Origin: CAIPVR01 sp049316905
GTDB lineage: Bacteria > Actinomycetota > Acidimicrobiia > Acidimicrobiales > Microtrichaceae
Assembly (NCBI GenBank): GCA_049316905.1
Contig: JBMOJH010000012.1
Coordinates: forward strand, 1-54,294
DNA: 54,294 bases
Direction of reading: 5' to 3'
This document shows positions 9,485-18,472 of the stretch, in pieces (the first letter of the stretch is position 1; each line of letters begins with the position of its first letter). Made by a program: the position numbers and the translations under genes. The notes beneath the pieces are model-generated. The model was not told the DNA's origin. It saw only the letters and a program-made list of their open reading frames with translations, and did no database searches.

Positions 9485-9951
9485 CAGGCCGCCTCCTCCG
9501 CGGGCACCTCGCGGCCCTCCGTGCCGACACGGCGGACGGTGGAACGGGTGGTCCGGACCGGCATGGACTCGAGGCGGGAACGGCGGAGCCGCTTCGCCGG
9601 ACCCCAGTCGAGGGCCCCGTTCGAGATCAGGTAGAGGAACGACTCGAACACCGCTGCGCTGAAGATCGCGATGGCTGCGAGGCCGAAGCCGCCGAGCTCC
9701 GCGTACACCAGCGTGAACGGGTAGAAGAAGATGATCTCGATGTCGAAGACGATGAAGATCATCGCGATCAGGAAGAACCGCACCGGGAACCGCTCGGGCG
9801 GCTCGGCCTGGTCGACGATCCCGCACTCGTAGGGCGACACCTTCGCAGGGGTCGGCTTCGGAGGATTCAGCAGGCGGGACGCCACGAAGCTGATCGCCGC
9901 GAACAGCGCGGCCAGCACCAGAAGGGCGAAGATCGGCAGGTACTGGCCCAC
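9484..9951 (-). CDS. nuoA: NADH-quinone oxidoreductase subunit A
   Basis: Small membrane subunit of complex I with three hydrophobic segments. The first loop has the diagnostic YECGIVDQAEPPERFPVRFF and the second helix LIAMIFIVFDIEIIFFYPF, both typical NuoA. It is 155 residues, with a 40-residue basic C-terminal tail longer than usual. It opens the nuo gene order (A-B-C-D-E-F-G-H-I), but only three bases separate it from the preceding membrane protein gene, so it is probably not the first gene of the transcript. Confidence 0.95.
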   Translation of the reverse strand: MGQYLPIFALLVLAALFAAISFVASRLLNPPKPTPAKVSPYECGIVDQAEPPERFPVRFFLIAMIFIVFDIEIIFFYPFTLVYAELGGFGLAAIAIFSAAVFESFLYLISNGALDWGPAKRLRRSRLESMPVRTTRSTVRRVGTEGREVPAEEAA

Positions 9952-9954
9952 GGC

Positions 9955-10947
9955 TCAGCCCACCTTCGCCGGAGCGCGCGATTTGTTGTCGGCCCACTCC
10001 GCCCGGCGGCGCATGGCCTCCTTGTCGCGGTGGTGGAGCATCCACACGAGCACGGCGAAGATGATCGTGGAGAAGACGGTGAACAGCGCCGGGATCAGAC
10101 GGCGGGTGCCGAGGTCCCGCAGGAGGACGACCGTCACCGTGTCGGCCTTCGGGTCCACCTGCGCCGGAGGTGGAGCCTCGCCGGGCGCCACCACCTGCGT
10201 GATGTTCTTCTGCACGGTCACCGCGGCGTAGAGCGCGGGGTTCTTCGGCTCGAAGATGGTCTTCACCCGGCGGAAGGCCTTGTCGAAGATGTTGCGCTCG
10301 CCCGGGATGGTCTCCGGCTCGGAGTCGATCTTCCCGCCGTAGAAGAACACGTCCTTCACGGTGTACTGGCCGCTCGCCGTGCCTTCGCCGAACACCTTGT
10401 CGGCGATGATCGCCGTGTCGGCGTTCGCGGCCGCGTCGCCACGACGGGCGTCGGACTCCGGCAGGATCCGCCAGCCGCCGAGTTGTTCGTCGAGCTGTTT
10501 CTTGAGCGTCGGCGCCGCCGTCACCGCCTGGGTGAGCGTCTCGGCGCGGAAGCCCTCGCCCTCGGTCGCGGCGATCGCCTCCGCCTTGGCCGGGTTCTTC
10601 GCCAGGTAGTCGGCGAGGAACGTCTCCGGGTCGGGCAGGTCGTCGGTCGGCGGCAGCGACCGCAGCGACTCGGTCACCACCTCGTCGGACCGGCTGTAGT
10701 TGACCTCCTTGACGATCCAGGACGGATCGCGACCGCGGAGGCCGATGCCGTACACCCACCAGACGGCCCCCATCGAGGCCATCCAACCAAACAGGGCCGC
10801 CATGGCGATCAGGAAGCCCTGCCGCACCCCCACGTTGGTGGCGAGCAGCAAGTAGGTCGAGCCGACCAGCACCACGACACCGACGAGCACCACGAGGATG
10901 CCCCGGATGTTGGGGTCGAACTGGATGGCGGCGAGGAAGTGGATCAT
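9955..10947 (-). CDS. Unknown membrane protein between the bc1 and nuo genes
   Basis: I cannot assign a function. The chosen start is ATG at 10947-10945 (MIHFLAAIQFDPNIRG), preceded by a GGAG at a suitable distance, giving 330 residues. Two N-terminal hydrophobic segments (about residues 13-35 and 42-68) are followed by a large hydrophilic domain of about 210 residues and one C-terminal transmembrane helix (FTVFSTIIFAVLVWML) with a basic end. No cysteine pairs, heme motif or metal site are visible. It lies 3 bases ahead of nuoA and 34 bases behind the diheme cytochrome c gene, so it likely assists or is part of the respiratory complexes. Confidence 0.8.
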   Translation of the reverse strand: MIHFLAAIQFDPNIRGILVVLVGVVVLVGSTYLLLATNVGVRQGFLIAMAALFGWMASMGAVWWVYGIGLRGRDPSWIVKEVNYSRSDEVVTESLRSLPPTDDLPDPETFLADYLAKNPAKAEAIAATEGEGFRAETLTQAVTAAPTLKKQLDEQLGGWRILPESDARRGDAAANADTAIIADKVFGEGTASGQYTVKDVFFYGGKIDSEPETIPGERNIFDKAFRRVKTIFEPKNPALYAAVTVQKNITQVVAPGEAPPPAQVDPKADTVTVVLLRDLGTRRLIPALFTVFSTIIFAVLVWMLHHRDKEAMRRRAEWADNKSRAPAKVG

Positions 10948-10981
10948 CAGGAGCTCCGGCGGCGCGGACGGGACGGGCGGG

Positions 10982-12220
10982 TCACTTGTTCTCTGCGGGC
11001 TTGACCACGCCGGCGAACGTCGGCGACTCGGAGGTGCCCGCAACCGGTGACTTCACGGTGGAGTCGTTCGACAGGTTGCGCTCGTAGGTGATGATGGCCC
11101 AGACCTCGGCGGCGGTGAGCTGACCGGACGGGCCCTTGTCGGGCACGCCCTTGTCGGCCTTGCCGGTGTTGCGGTTCACGCCGAAGCCCGGCATCTGCGG
11201 GTTGCCCTGCTTCCGGGAGAAGTAGAGCTTGCCCGAGTTCATGCCCTCCCAGACCAGCTTGAAGTGCTGCTGCTCGGTGGCCTCGCGCTCGACACCCACG
11301 AGCGAGGGCCCGAACGAGCCGTACTGGAGGCGTTCGAACGGCTGCCAGGCCTTGCCGTAGTTGGCGCCGGCCACGTGGCAGCGGCCGCAGGAGTACGACC
11401 CGGCGGCGAGCGCCTGGTTGTTGAACAGGATCTCGCCGAGCTTGATCTCGTCCCCGCGCGACAGGCGGTTGGCGTTGACCGGCTCGACGTCGCCGCCCTC
11501 CGTGGTGACATCCGCGTTCGACCGGTTGACCTCGGCCACGCGCTCGGCGAGCGCGGGGTCGATGCCGGCGACGAACTTCTCGACGGTCCCCCGCATGTCC
11601 TTCTGGGAGACCTGGACCGACCACAGGTAGTCGATCACGTTGTTGATCTGCTGGGTGGTGAGCGGGCCACCGCCGTCGGCGCCCCAGGCCGCCATCGGCG
11701 AGCCCGGACGGCCGTAGTTGAGGATGTAGCGGACCTGGTCCTCGTCGTAGCGGTACAGCACGTTGTTGAGTGCCGGGGCGATCCAGTTGACCTGTGCGAC
11801 GAACTGACCGTTCTGGTCGTTGATGATGAAGTTGGCCACGCCGCCGACCCCGGCGCCGCCGTGGCAGTTCACGCACTGGGCCTGGTTCTCGTAGATGTCG
11901 AGGCCCCGCTCCACGAAGGTCTCGTCGAAGACCTCGACCGCGCCCTCCTGTCGGCCGGGCTCGGCGAGCCAGTAGAGGGGCAGGACGACGGCGATGACGG
12001 CCAGCAGGCCGAGCGCCGAGAAGAGCGCCGCGTTGAGCTTCTTGCCCTCGAGTTCCTCGTCGGAGAGGTAGGGCTTGCGGTTCGCCGCCAGCTCGATCTC
12101 CGAGCCGATCTCCTTGCGACCGGCCCTGAGATTGGCGAAGAACCACAGGACGAACCCGATCAGCACGATGGCGAGGATCACGAACCCGACGGCTCGTTGT
12201 GCGGTTGCTGCGAAGATCAT
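10982..12220 (-). CDS. Membrane-anchored diheme cytochrome c of the bc1-type complex
   Basis: Electron carrier subunit that probably takes the QcrC/cytochrome c1 role. The 412-residue product has two N-terminal hydrophobic segments (about residues 10-28 and 65-85) and two c-type heme motifs, CVNCH and CGRCH, each opening a cytochrome c domain. Candidate Met ligands are in the region GSPMAAWG for the first domain and NPQMPGFG for the second. It sits between the Rieske gene and the unknown membrane protein gene. Actinobacterial QcrC is also diheme, but its hemes are closer together and the membrane helix is C-terminal; this is a different design. Confidence 0.85.
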   Translation of the reverse strand: MIFAATAQRAVGFVILAIVLIGFVLWFFANLRAGRKEIGSEIELAANRKPYLSDEELEGKKLNAALFSALGLLAVIAVVLPLYWLAEPGRQEGAVEVFDETFVERGLDIYENQAQCVNCHGGAGVGGVANFIINDQNGQFVAQVNWIAPALNNVLYRYDEDQVRYILNYGRPGSPMAAWGADGGGPLTTQQINNVIDYLWSVQVSQKDMRGTVEKFVAGIDPALAERVAEVNRSNADVTTEGGDVEPVNANRLSRGDEIKLGEILFNNQALAAGSYSCGRCHVAGANYGKAWQPFERLQYGSFGPSLVGVEREATEQQHFKLVWEGMNSGKLYFSRKQGNPQMPGFGVNRNTGKADKGVPDKGPSGQLTAAEVWAIITYERNLSNDSTVKSPVAGTSESPTFAGVVKPAENK

Positions 12221-12285
12221 CTGGTCCCTGGTGTGTTCCGGCGGGCCGTGCGGCCCGCCTGTTCCCTCGTGTCAGGCCCCGGCCG

Positions 12286-13164
12286 TCAGCCGGAGTGGCC
12301 GCCGGTCGCGGCGCCGATGCAGTGGGGTCCTTCGGCCTCCTGGCCGGTGGTGTTGGTGCCGATCGGCGGGCCCTGGATGACCGCACCGGTGTTGACGACC
12401 AGGATGCCGCCCTGCACCTCGGTCGCGAAGCGGTCCATGCCACGGGGGGCCGGGCCGCCCTTCTTCTCGCCCGCCTGGTTGTACTGCGAGCCGTGGCACG
12501 GGCACTCGAACCACTGGGAGCTCTTGCAGTCGGGGACGCGGCAGCCGAGGTGCGGGCACTTCTGGTAGAGCACCGTGACGCCCGCCTCCATCGAGTTGAG
12601 CTCCGGCGGCGAGTAGACCTGCTTGGCCTTGGGCAGCGCCGAGGCCGGGTACTCGGTGAGCCACATGCGGCCCTCCGGCTTGTAGAGGAAGCCGTTGCCC
12701 TTCTCGATGTCGGACTTGATGTCACCGATGGTGCCGACCCGGATCTTGGAGCCGAAGCCGCCGGAGCTGGACGGCCACAGGAAGCCGACGATCGCCACAC
12801 CGAAGCTGGCGAGCCCGAGGCCGAACACCGCGATGACGCCGCGGTTCAGGAACTGGCGGCGGGTCACCCCGAAGGCCTCGGGGTCCGGCGGCACGAACAC
12901 CGCCGGCGGGGCCGGGCTGTCGGTGGTGGCCACCGCGCCGCCGCCGGCGCGCTCCAGCGCGACCGACCGCTCCAGCTCCTTGCCCGACGGGGCGGTGGCC
13001 GCCGCGGCGGGCGCGTCCTTGCGGGCCTTGCGGTCCCGGGACACGGTCTCGCGTGCCAGGGAGCCCACGGCCGCGTCCGCGTCGCGGCGGCGGGCCGCGC
13101 CGAGGAGGGCGATGGCCGCCAGCACGACCAGGGCGAGAATGGCGAGGACGATGAAACCGCTCAT
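12286..13164 (-). CDS. qcrA: Rieske iron-sulfur protein of the cytochrome bc1 complex
   Basis: Carries the Rieske [2Fe-2S] cluster that receives an electron from quinol. The two ligand boxes are CPHLGC and CPCHGS in the C-terminal domain of this 292-residue protein. The N-terminus is a hydrophobic segment (residues 2-22), then a Pro/Ala linker, then TRRQFLNRG followed by a second hydrophobic segment, which looks like a Tat-type anchor. An extra Cys lies between the boxes (RVPDCKSS). Typical actinobacterial QcrA has three N-terminal helices; here I see two. It precedes the cytochrome c gene and follows cytochrome b (12-base gap). Confidence 0.93.
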   Translation of the reverse strand: MSGFIVLAILALVVLAAIALLGAARRRDADAAVGSLARETVSRDRKARKDAPAAAATAPSGKELERSVALERAGGGAVATTDSPAPPAVFVPPDPEAFGVTRRQFLNRGVIAVFGLGLASFGVAIVGFLWPSSSGGFGSKIRVGTIGDIKSDIEKGNGFLYKPEGRMWLTEYPASALPKAKQVYSPPELNSMEAGVTVLYQKCPHLGCRVPDCKSSQWFECPCHGSQYNQAGEKKGGPAPRGMDRFATEVQGGILVVNTGAVIQGPPIGTNTTGQEAEGPHCIGAATGGHSG

Positions 13165-13176
13165 GGGTGCGTCACC

Positions 13177-13980
13177 TCACAGCTCGAAGAAGAGTCCGTC
13201 GATCCACGGCAGGGTGAAGTTGAACCCGGGGCCGCGGAAGAAGGAGCCGATGATCACGAGGACCGCCCAGAACATGAGGAACAGCGTCATCAGGGAGATC
13301 GCGAACTTGCGGTCCTCCGGCTTGTTCGACGGGTTCTTGTCCATGTAGGGGGCGAGGATGAGGAGGAAGATGCCCATGCCCGGGATGGTCACGCCGGCGA
13401 CCATCGGGTGGAACATGGTGAGGAGCTCCTGGAGGCCGAGGAAGTACCACGGCGCCTTGGAGGGGTTCGGCGTCTTGTTGAAGTTCGCGAGCTCCAGCAG
13501 CGGCGCGTTCACGAACCACGAGAAGAGCAGCAGGAACACCGTGCACACCAGCGCGGCCACGAACTCGATCACGAGCAGGTGCGGCCAGACGTGCACCTTG
13601 TCCTGCGGCTTGGCCTTGACGTCCTGGATGGAGCCCGCCTTCACCACCGTGAGCAGACGCTGGGTGTGACCACCCGGGCCGGCCGCGGTGGGCACACCGC
13701 CCGCGGCGGCCACGCCGGTACCGGCCGCGACGGGGGCCACGGCGGTGGCGGTGGCGGTCCCGCCGCCACCCGACGGTGCGTCGGCCGCGGCATCGCCGCC
13801 GGCCTTGCGGGCCTTGGCGGCCTTCGACCGCTCGAGCAGGTGCGCGGGGATGCGGCTGTCACCCGCGGCCTCGGCCGCGGGGGCGTCGGCCGCGGGAGCG
13901 GCGTCATCGGCCGGCTTGGCGGCGGCCTTCTCCTTCGCGGCCTGGGCCCGCTTGAGGAGGTGTTCGGGTACTTCGGTCAT
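13177..13980 (-). CDS. Cytochrome b C-terminal domain subunit (subunit IV-like)
   Basis: Separate gene for the C-terminal half of cytochrome b, the quinol-oxidising part. The motif PDPSKAPWYF appears here as NPSKAPWYFLGLQELL, close to the PEWY/PDW region of the Qo site. Four hydrophobic segments are visible in the second half of the 267-residue protein. The first 110 residues are a soluble extension beginning MTEVPEHLLKRAQAAK, with a second copy of the same motif (IPAHLLERSKAAK) near residue 45, then an Ala/Pro/Thr-rich linker. The same motif opens the cytochrome c at 15945. The start is ATG. Confidence 0.9.
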   Translation of the reverse strand: MTEVPEHLLKRAQAAKEKAAAKPADDAAPAADAPAAEAAGDSRIPAHLLERSKAAKARKAGGDAAADAPSGGGGTATATAVAPVAAGTGVAAAGGVPTAAGPGGHTQRLLTVVKAGSIQDVKAKPQDKVHVWPHLLVIEFVAALVCTVFLLLFSWFVNAPLLELANFNKTPNPSKAPWYFLGLQELLTMFHPMVAGVTIPGMGIFLLILAPYMDKNPSNKPEDRKFAISLMTLFLMFWAVLVIIGSFFRGPGFNFTLPWIDGLFFEL

Positions 13981-14004
13981 GCTTCGCTCACTCGTCGTCG
14001 CAGA

Positions 14005-14790
<786 letters not shown>

Positions 14791-14831
14791 GAAGTACTCC
14801 CTAGTCGTCTCTGGCCGCGTGCGTCGAATTC

Positions 14832-15248
14832 TCAGCCCAGCCGCATGCCGTACCCATAGCCATGGGTCGACGTGCGCTGGTGCGGATCACCGGCAGCGGC
14901 GGGGTCACCCACCTTGCCGAGGATGATGACCCCCGTCGGGCACCGGTCCACGCAGAGCGCGCACCGTGTGCAGACGTCGTCGTCGATGAGGAACACGACG
15001 TTGTCCGACGGGTCGATGCCCGGGCGGTCCACCCCGACGGCCTCGTCGATCGAGGTGGTCGAGACCATGTGGATGCACTTCCACGGGCAGATGTCGACGC
15101 AGCCCTCGCACATGATGCACTCGGACTGGTCGATGTGGATGAACTGCTTCGGCTTGACGGCCTTCGCCAGGTAGTCGGCGTCGACCTCCTGCAGGACGTA
15201 GTCGTCGCGGAACTCCGGCATCGGCGGGTTGGCGTCGGTTGCTCCCAT
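14832..15248 (-). CDS. Ferredoxin-like protein with two [4Fe-4S] clusters
   Basis: A 138-residue soluble protein with two classical cluster motifs, CIMCEGCVDICPWKC and CTRCALCVDRCP. Between the motifs is an insertion of about 35 residues and there is a 45-residue N-terminal segment, so it is longer than a bacterial 2[4Fe-4S] ferredoxin. It lies second in the cluster, 41 bases before cytochrome b, so it may bring or carry electrons for the quinol oxidase or complex I section. Start is ATG. I cannot say which enzyme it serves. Confidence 0.85.
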   Translation of the reverse strand: MGATDANPPMPEFRDDYVLQEVDADYLAKAVKPKQFIHIDQSECIMCEGCVDICPWKCIHMVSTTSIDEAVGVDRPGIDPSDNVVFLIDDDVCTRCALCVDRCPTGVIILGKVGDPAAAGDPHQRTSTHGYGYGMRLG

Positions 15249-15276
15249 GCGCTGCCTCTCTCGCTCGACGATTCCC

Positions 15277-15711
15277 TCAGGCCCGCTTCATCAGCGGACG
15301 GCCGTACGTGGACACGGGCTCCACGGCGGCGGCGGCCTCGGCGCGCTTGCCCCGGTTCTGCCACCAGCTCCACATCCACATCTGACCGCCGAGGAACACG
15401 ACGTAGATGACGGTGGCGATGATGTCGCGGAAGATCTGCGCCGAGATGACGATCGGGAAGGTCTCGAAGAACGAGCCGCCCGGACCGATCCAGATGGCGT
15501 CGGGACGCCAGTTGAGCTCGGAGTCGGCCCAGGTGAGCCAGTGGTGCGGGACCACCCCGTAGACCCAGAACATGACGAAGAAGATGTAGGTGGCGGCGAG
15601 GATGGCCTCGCCCCAGGTGAACGGCGTGCCCACGGGCCGGCGCTTGGCGTACGGGAAGATCGGCGCGACCAGCACCACCGTCACCAGCAGCGACATCAGG
15701 AACGCAACCAC
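15277..15711 (-). CDS. Small membrane protein, first gene of the respiratory cluster
   Basis: Unrecognised membrane protein. A GTG at 15711-15709 with a GGAGGA ribosome-binding site just upstream is the best start and gives 144 residues; the frame extends further upstream but only into the promoter. Three hydrophobic segments are visible: residues about 2-20, 32-55 and 88-110, the last followed by QMWMWSWWQNRGKR. No cofactor motif is present. It leads the minus-strand series through nuoI and would be the first product made from the Rex-site promoter. Confidence 0.75.
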   Translation of the reverse strand: MVAFLMSLLVTVVLVAPIFPYAKRRPVGTPFTWGEAILAATYIFFVMFWVYGVVPHHWLTWADSELNWRPDAIWIGPGGSFFETFPIVISAQIFRDIIATVIYVVFLGGQMWMWSWWQNRGKRAEAAAAVEPVSTYGRPLMKRA

Positions 15712-15724
15712 GGACTTCCTCCGC

Positions 15725-15742
15725 TCGTGAAACTGCTCACAA
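15725..15742 (-). promoter_or_regulatory. Rex operator (ROP) candidate for the bc1-nuo cluster
   Basis: On the minus strand the site reads TTGTGAGCAGTTTCACGA. It matches 12 of the 14 fixed positions of the Rex consensus TTGTGAANNNNTTCACAA. It abuts the -10-like TACACT (complement of 15742-15747), 14 bases before the GTG of the first gene, where a bound repressor would block initiation. Rex is known to control nuo and cytochrome genes in Streptomyces, and a rex gene is encoded in this window. Binding itself is inference. Confidence 0.7.
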
Positions 15743-15747
15743 GTGTA
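15742..15747 (-). promoter_or_regulatory. Candidate -10 element of the bc1-nuo promoter
   Basis: On the minus strand the hexamer is TACACT, a good actinobacterial -10, 30 bases upstream of the GTG at 15711. A convincing -35 is not visible at 17-18 bases. It overlaps the Rex-like site by one base. Confidence 0.5.
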
Positions 15748-15786
15748 GGCCCGGGTCCACCCACGGGGTGGGCACGGGACTGACGT

Positions 15787-15804
15787 GCCGTGGTCTACCA
15801 CGGC
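15787..15804. promoter_or_regulatory. 18-bp perfect palindrome in the divergent respiratory promoter region
   Basis: GCCGTGGTCTACCACGGC has perfect 8-base arms and a 2-base centre. It lies in the 233-base gap between the divergent minus-strand cluster and the plus-strand cytochrome c, about 40 bases upstream of the -10 of the first and 55 upstream of the -35 of the second. It looks like a dimeric regulator site; the regulator is unknown. Confidence 0.45.
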
Positions 15805-15858
15805 CCGACTCACCACGACACATCCGGGTGCCGCAGGGCGCGACCCGTGCGGGGGAGC

Positions 15859-15889
15859 TTGGTCACCCGTGTGCGCCGCGACCTAGAGT
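15859..15889 (+). promoter_or_regulatory. Candidate promoter of the cytochrome c gene
   Basis: TTGGTC (15859-15864) and TAGAGT (15884-15889) are separated by 19 bases, slightly long for a sigma-70-type promoter. The TTG start lies 55 bases downstream with a GGAGG ribosome-binding site at 15935-15939. Confidence 0.45.
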
Positions 15890-15944
15890 GCGTGTCGGGC
15901 ACCCGGCGGGGTGTCCGACTGGAACGAACGCCGCGGAGGCTGCG

Positions 15945-16700
15945 TTGACCGAAGTACCCGAGCACCTGCTGGCCCGCTCCAAGGCGCGGCGCTCCGCCAT
16001 GTCCGGCGACGGCGGTGGCGACGACGCCGCCCCGGCGGCCGCACCGGCGACCACCGAGTCCGCAGCGGCGTCCACCCCGGCACCCGCGGCCGCGGCCACG
16101 CCGGCCGAGGTCGTTCCGGCCGGACCCGTCGAGCCGGAGCCGGTCGCCCCCTACGTGGAGGCCGCGCTCACCCGGAAGAAGATCCCGTTCTGGGCCGTGC
16201 CCGTGCTGTTCTTCCTCCCGCTGTGGGCGATCGTGTACGCGCTCACGCTCGACCCGCCCACGCCGAAGAACAGCCCGCTCACGCTCGGCGCCGAGGTCTA
16301 CGCGGGCAAGGGCTGCGCCGGCTGCCACGGTGCGGCCGGCGGTGGCTCCGGGAACATCCCTGCGCTGAACGGCGACCAGAACGTGGTGAAGGTCTGGCCC
16401 ACCCCGGCCCAGCAGGTGGCGTGGGTGGCGCTCGGCTCCGCCGGATGGCTGCAGGCCGGCAACACCACGATGGAGAACGGCAAGCCGGTCAACGGCGGCA
16501 TGCCCGCCTGGGCCGCCTCGCTGAAGCCCGATGAGCTCATGGCGGTGGTCCTCCACGAGCGTGTCGACTACGGCCAGGAGCCCTTCGACGCGGCGACGTG
16601 GGAGAAGGACTTCAAGGCGACCATGGAGAAGTACCTCCCCGACCAGGCCGCGGCCTACGAGGCGGTGCTCGAGGAGTGGAAGGCCCAGCCGCCGGCCTGA
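15945..16700 (+). CDS. Membrane-anchored monoheme cytochrome c
   Basis: Electron carrier divergent from the bc1 cluster. The start is TTG at 15945, supported by GGAGG five bases upstream; the product is 251 residues. It begins with TEVPEHLLARSKARR, the motif also found twice at the start of the cytochrome b C-terminal subunit, then an Ala/Pro-rich linker. A single helix (about residues 80-100, FWAVPVLFFLPLWAIVYALTL) is followed by one cytochrome c domain with CAGCH and candidate Met ligand GGMPAWA. The segment VEAALTRKKIPFW before the helix and the shared N-terminus suggest that it works with the bc1 complex or terminal oxidase. Confidence 0.88.
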   Translation: MTEVPEHLLARSKARRSAMSGDGGGDDAAPAAAPATTESAAASTPAPAAAATPAEVVPAGPVEPEPVAPYVEAALTRKKIPFWAVPVLFFLPLWAIVYALTLDPPTPKNSPLTLGAEVYAGKGCAGCHGAAGGGSGNIPALNGDQNVVKVWPTPAQQVAWVALGSAGWLQAGNTTMENGKPVNGGMPAWAASLKPDELMAVVLHERVDYGQEPFDAATWEKDFKATMEKYLPDQAAAYEAVLEEWKAQPPA

Positions 16701-16733
16701 CATGGCCCCTCCTGACACGACCCCCCGCCTGAC

Positions 16734-17231
16734 ATGACGGGGCGTCGACTGCTCGTCGCCATCGGACTGGTCGTGCTCGCGGCGGTCGGCGTGTTCCTCG
16801 TCGTCACGGGCGGCGACGACCCGACACCGGCTGGAACGGCCTCCTCCCCCTCCACCCCGGGGACCGGGCGGCCGACCAGCACCCTCCCGCTGAAGGACAC
16901 GTCGCTGGCCGCGGTCGAGCAGTTCAGCGGCCTGGCCGTCCCGGCCTCGGCCACCGACCTGCTGACCGCCAGGCTCGAGAACGACCGGCAACTCGACCTC
17001 ACCTTCGTGATGCCGGCCGACGCCGAGGAGGAGTTCCTCACCGGTTCCGGACTCCCGCCCCTCACCGCCGACAACCGGGTGGTCATCCACTCGTCGCCGC
17101 TGTGGAAGCTGAACCCCGGCGTCCCGCTCCGCGGGGTGGCAGACGTGCGCGACGGGGTCAACCGGGCGGTGGAGCTCGTGCCCGAGCCCGACGGCCGCAT
17201 CAGGGCACGGATCACGTTGCAGGCCGTCTGA
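16734..17231 (+). CDS. Small membrane-anchored protein of unknown function
   Basis: I do not recognise this 165-residue protein. One hydrophobic N-terminal segment (residues 4-25) acts as signal or anchor, followed by a Thr/Ser/Pro-rich linker to about residue 55 and a soluble domain of about 110 residues. No cysteine follows the hydrophobic segment, so it is not a typical lipoprotein. It follows the cytochrome c gene by 33 bases on the same strand and may share its transcript. Confidence 0.7.
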   Translation: MTGRRLLVAIGLVVLAAVGVFLVVTGGDDPTPAGTASSPSTPGTGRPTSTLPLKDTSLAAVEQFSGLAVPASATDLLTARLENDRQLDLTFVMPADAEEEFLTGSGLPPLTADNRVVIHSSPLWKLNPGVPLRGVADVRDGVNRAVELVPEPDGRIRARITLQAV

Positions 17232-17240
17232 CCGACGGCC
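17222..17240. terminator. Hairpin between convergent genes
   Basis: GGCCGTC and GACGGCC form perfect 7-base arms around a 5-base loop that contains the stop codon of the preceding plus-strand gene. There is no T-run. Its position between convergent genes suggests a terminator, but this is weak evidence in such GC-rich DNA. Confidence 0.35.
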
Positions 17241-17244
17241 GCGA

Positions 17245-18420
17245 TCAGCCGCCGGCCGTGGTCACCGCCGCGTGGCGTGCGGCGCGGTGCGCCCGCCACC
17301 GCTGGAGCAGGCCCGGCGACTCGTCGGCCGAGTCATCGGGATCCCGGCCCTGGGCGTGGAGCACCACCGCCTTGACCACCCCCGCACCCGGCACGGCCAC
17401 GAGGGCGCCCACGATGCCGGCCACCGCGAGGCCCGCGATGGCGGCCACCATCGTGGCGGGTGCCGACAACCGCACCGCACGACCGACGATGGTCGGCTGC
17501 AGCAGGTGGTTCGTCGCGACGAGCAGGACCGCGAACGCCGCGGTCATCACGAGGGCCGGGACCAGGCCGGCGGCGAGTGACACCGCGAGCACCAGCACGA
17601 AGCCGAGCAGGCCGCCGATCTGGGGGATGAGCGACGTGAGCGCGGCCCACACGCCCAGCACCGGGCTCAGCGGCACGCCGGCGACGAGGGCCCAGCCAGC
17701 GACCCACACGCCGTTGATCGCCGCGATGAGGAGGCTGCCGGCGAAGTAGCGGGCCAGGACCCGGTAGACGATGCGTCCGAGGGCGTCGGCCCCCGTCCGG
17801 CGCGACGCCGGCAGGGCGGAACGGACGAGCCGGACGAGGCCCGGGCCCTCGAACAGGACCCCGGCGGTGACCAGCAGGTGGATGACCACCACACCGAGGC
17901 CCACGCCAACCCCGCGGGCCAGGCTGGACAGGTCCGCACCCTCTGTCGCGAGCTTCTGCGGCAGCGACGACAGGAACTCCGACACCTTCGAGGCCACATC
18001 CGCGCGGGCCAGTGACGGCCCGACGAACGGCAGGTCCTCCATCGAGCGCGCCGTGCGCGGGAGGTCCACGCCGAGGCGGCGCGACTGCTCGGCGAGCTGG
18101 GGACCGGCGAGCAGACCGAACCCCACCACCAGCAGCGTGAGGCCGGTGAGGGTCAGCACCGTGGCCCAGCCGCGCGAGATCCCGCGACGCTGCAGGGCCG
18201 TGACGACGGGGTCGAGCGCGAGCGCGACGAACACGGCGACGAGCAGGACCGTGAGCGTGTCCGACGCCGTGCGCAGCCCGGCGACGACCGCGGCCAGGGC
18301 GGCGAGCAACGCGAGCGTCCACGCGACCGTCCGCCAGTCGAGGTCGACGGTCATCACCGCGGGCGGACGGGGGCCCCGGTCGGGGTCGCCGGCGGCGGGG
18401 GCGTCCACGTCCGCGGTCAC
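17245..18420 (-). CDS. AI-2E family transporter (PerM-like)
   Basis: Polytopic membrane protein of the AI-2 exporter / PerM family (391 residues). It shows paired N-terminal helices (residues about 30-75), a soluble middle domain rich in Leu/Ser/Glu, and a set of C-terminal helices with the family-type segments GVWVAGWALVAGVPLSPVLG and SLIPQIGGLLGFVL. The substrate of such proteins is mostly unknown; some export AI-2, others exchange Na+/Li+ for H+. A basic/His-rich C-terminal tail follows. It is divergent from a second family member at 18473. Confidence 0.85.
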   Translation of the reverse strand: MTADVDAPAAGDPDRGPRPPAVMTVDLDWRTVAWTLALLAALAAVVAGLRTASDTLTVLLVAVFVALALDPVVTALQRRGISRGWATVLTLTGLTLLVVGFGLLAGPQLAEQSRRLGVDLPRTARSMEDLPFVGPSLARADVASKVSEFLSSLPQKLATEGADLSSLARGVGVGLGVVVIHLLVTAGVLFEGPGLVRLVRSALPASRRTGADALGRIVYRVLARYFAGSLLIAAINGVWVAGWALVAGVPLSPVLGVWAALTSLIPQIGGLLGFVLVLAVSLAAGLVPALVMTAAFAVLLVATNHLLQPTIVGRAVRLSAPATMVAAIAGLAVAGIVGALVAVPGAGVVKAVVLHAQGRDPDDSADESPGLLQRWRAHRAARHAAVTTAGG

Positions 18421-18472
18421 CGGGCCACCTTAGGATCCCCGCATCGACGACCCGAGGAACCCCGTCCTGCGA

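Noticed and set aside
10947..12800. 617-codon minus-strand frame covering the diheme cytochrome c and part of the Rieske gene
   Set aside because: Its translation has no heme or Rieske motif and is Arg/Ala-rich, whereas the other minus frames encode both proteins clearly.
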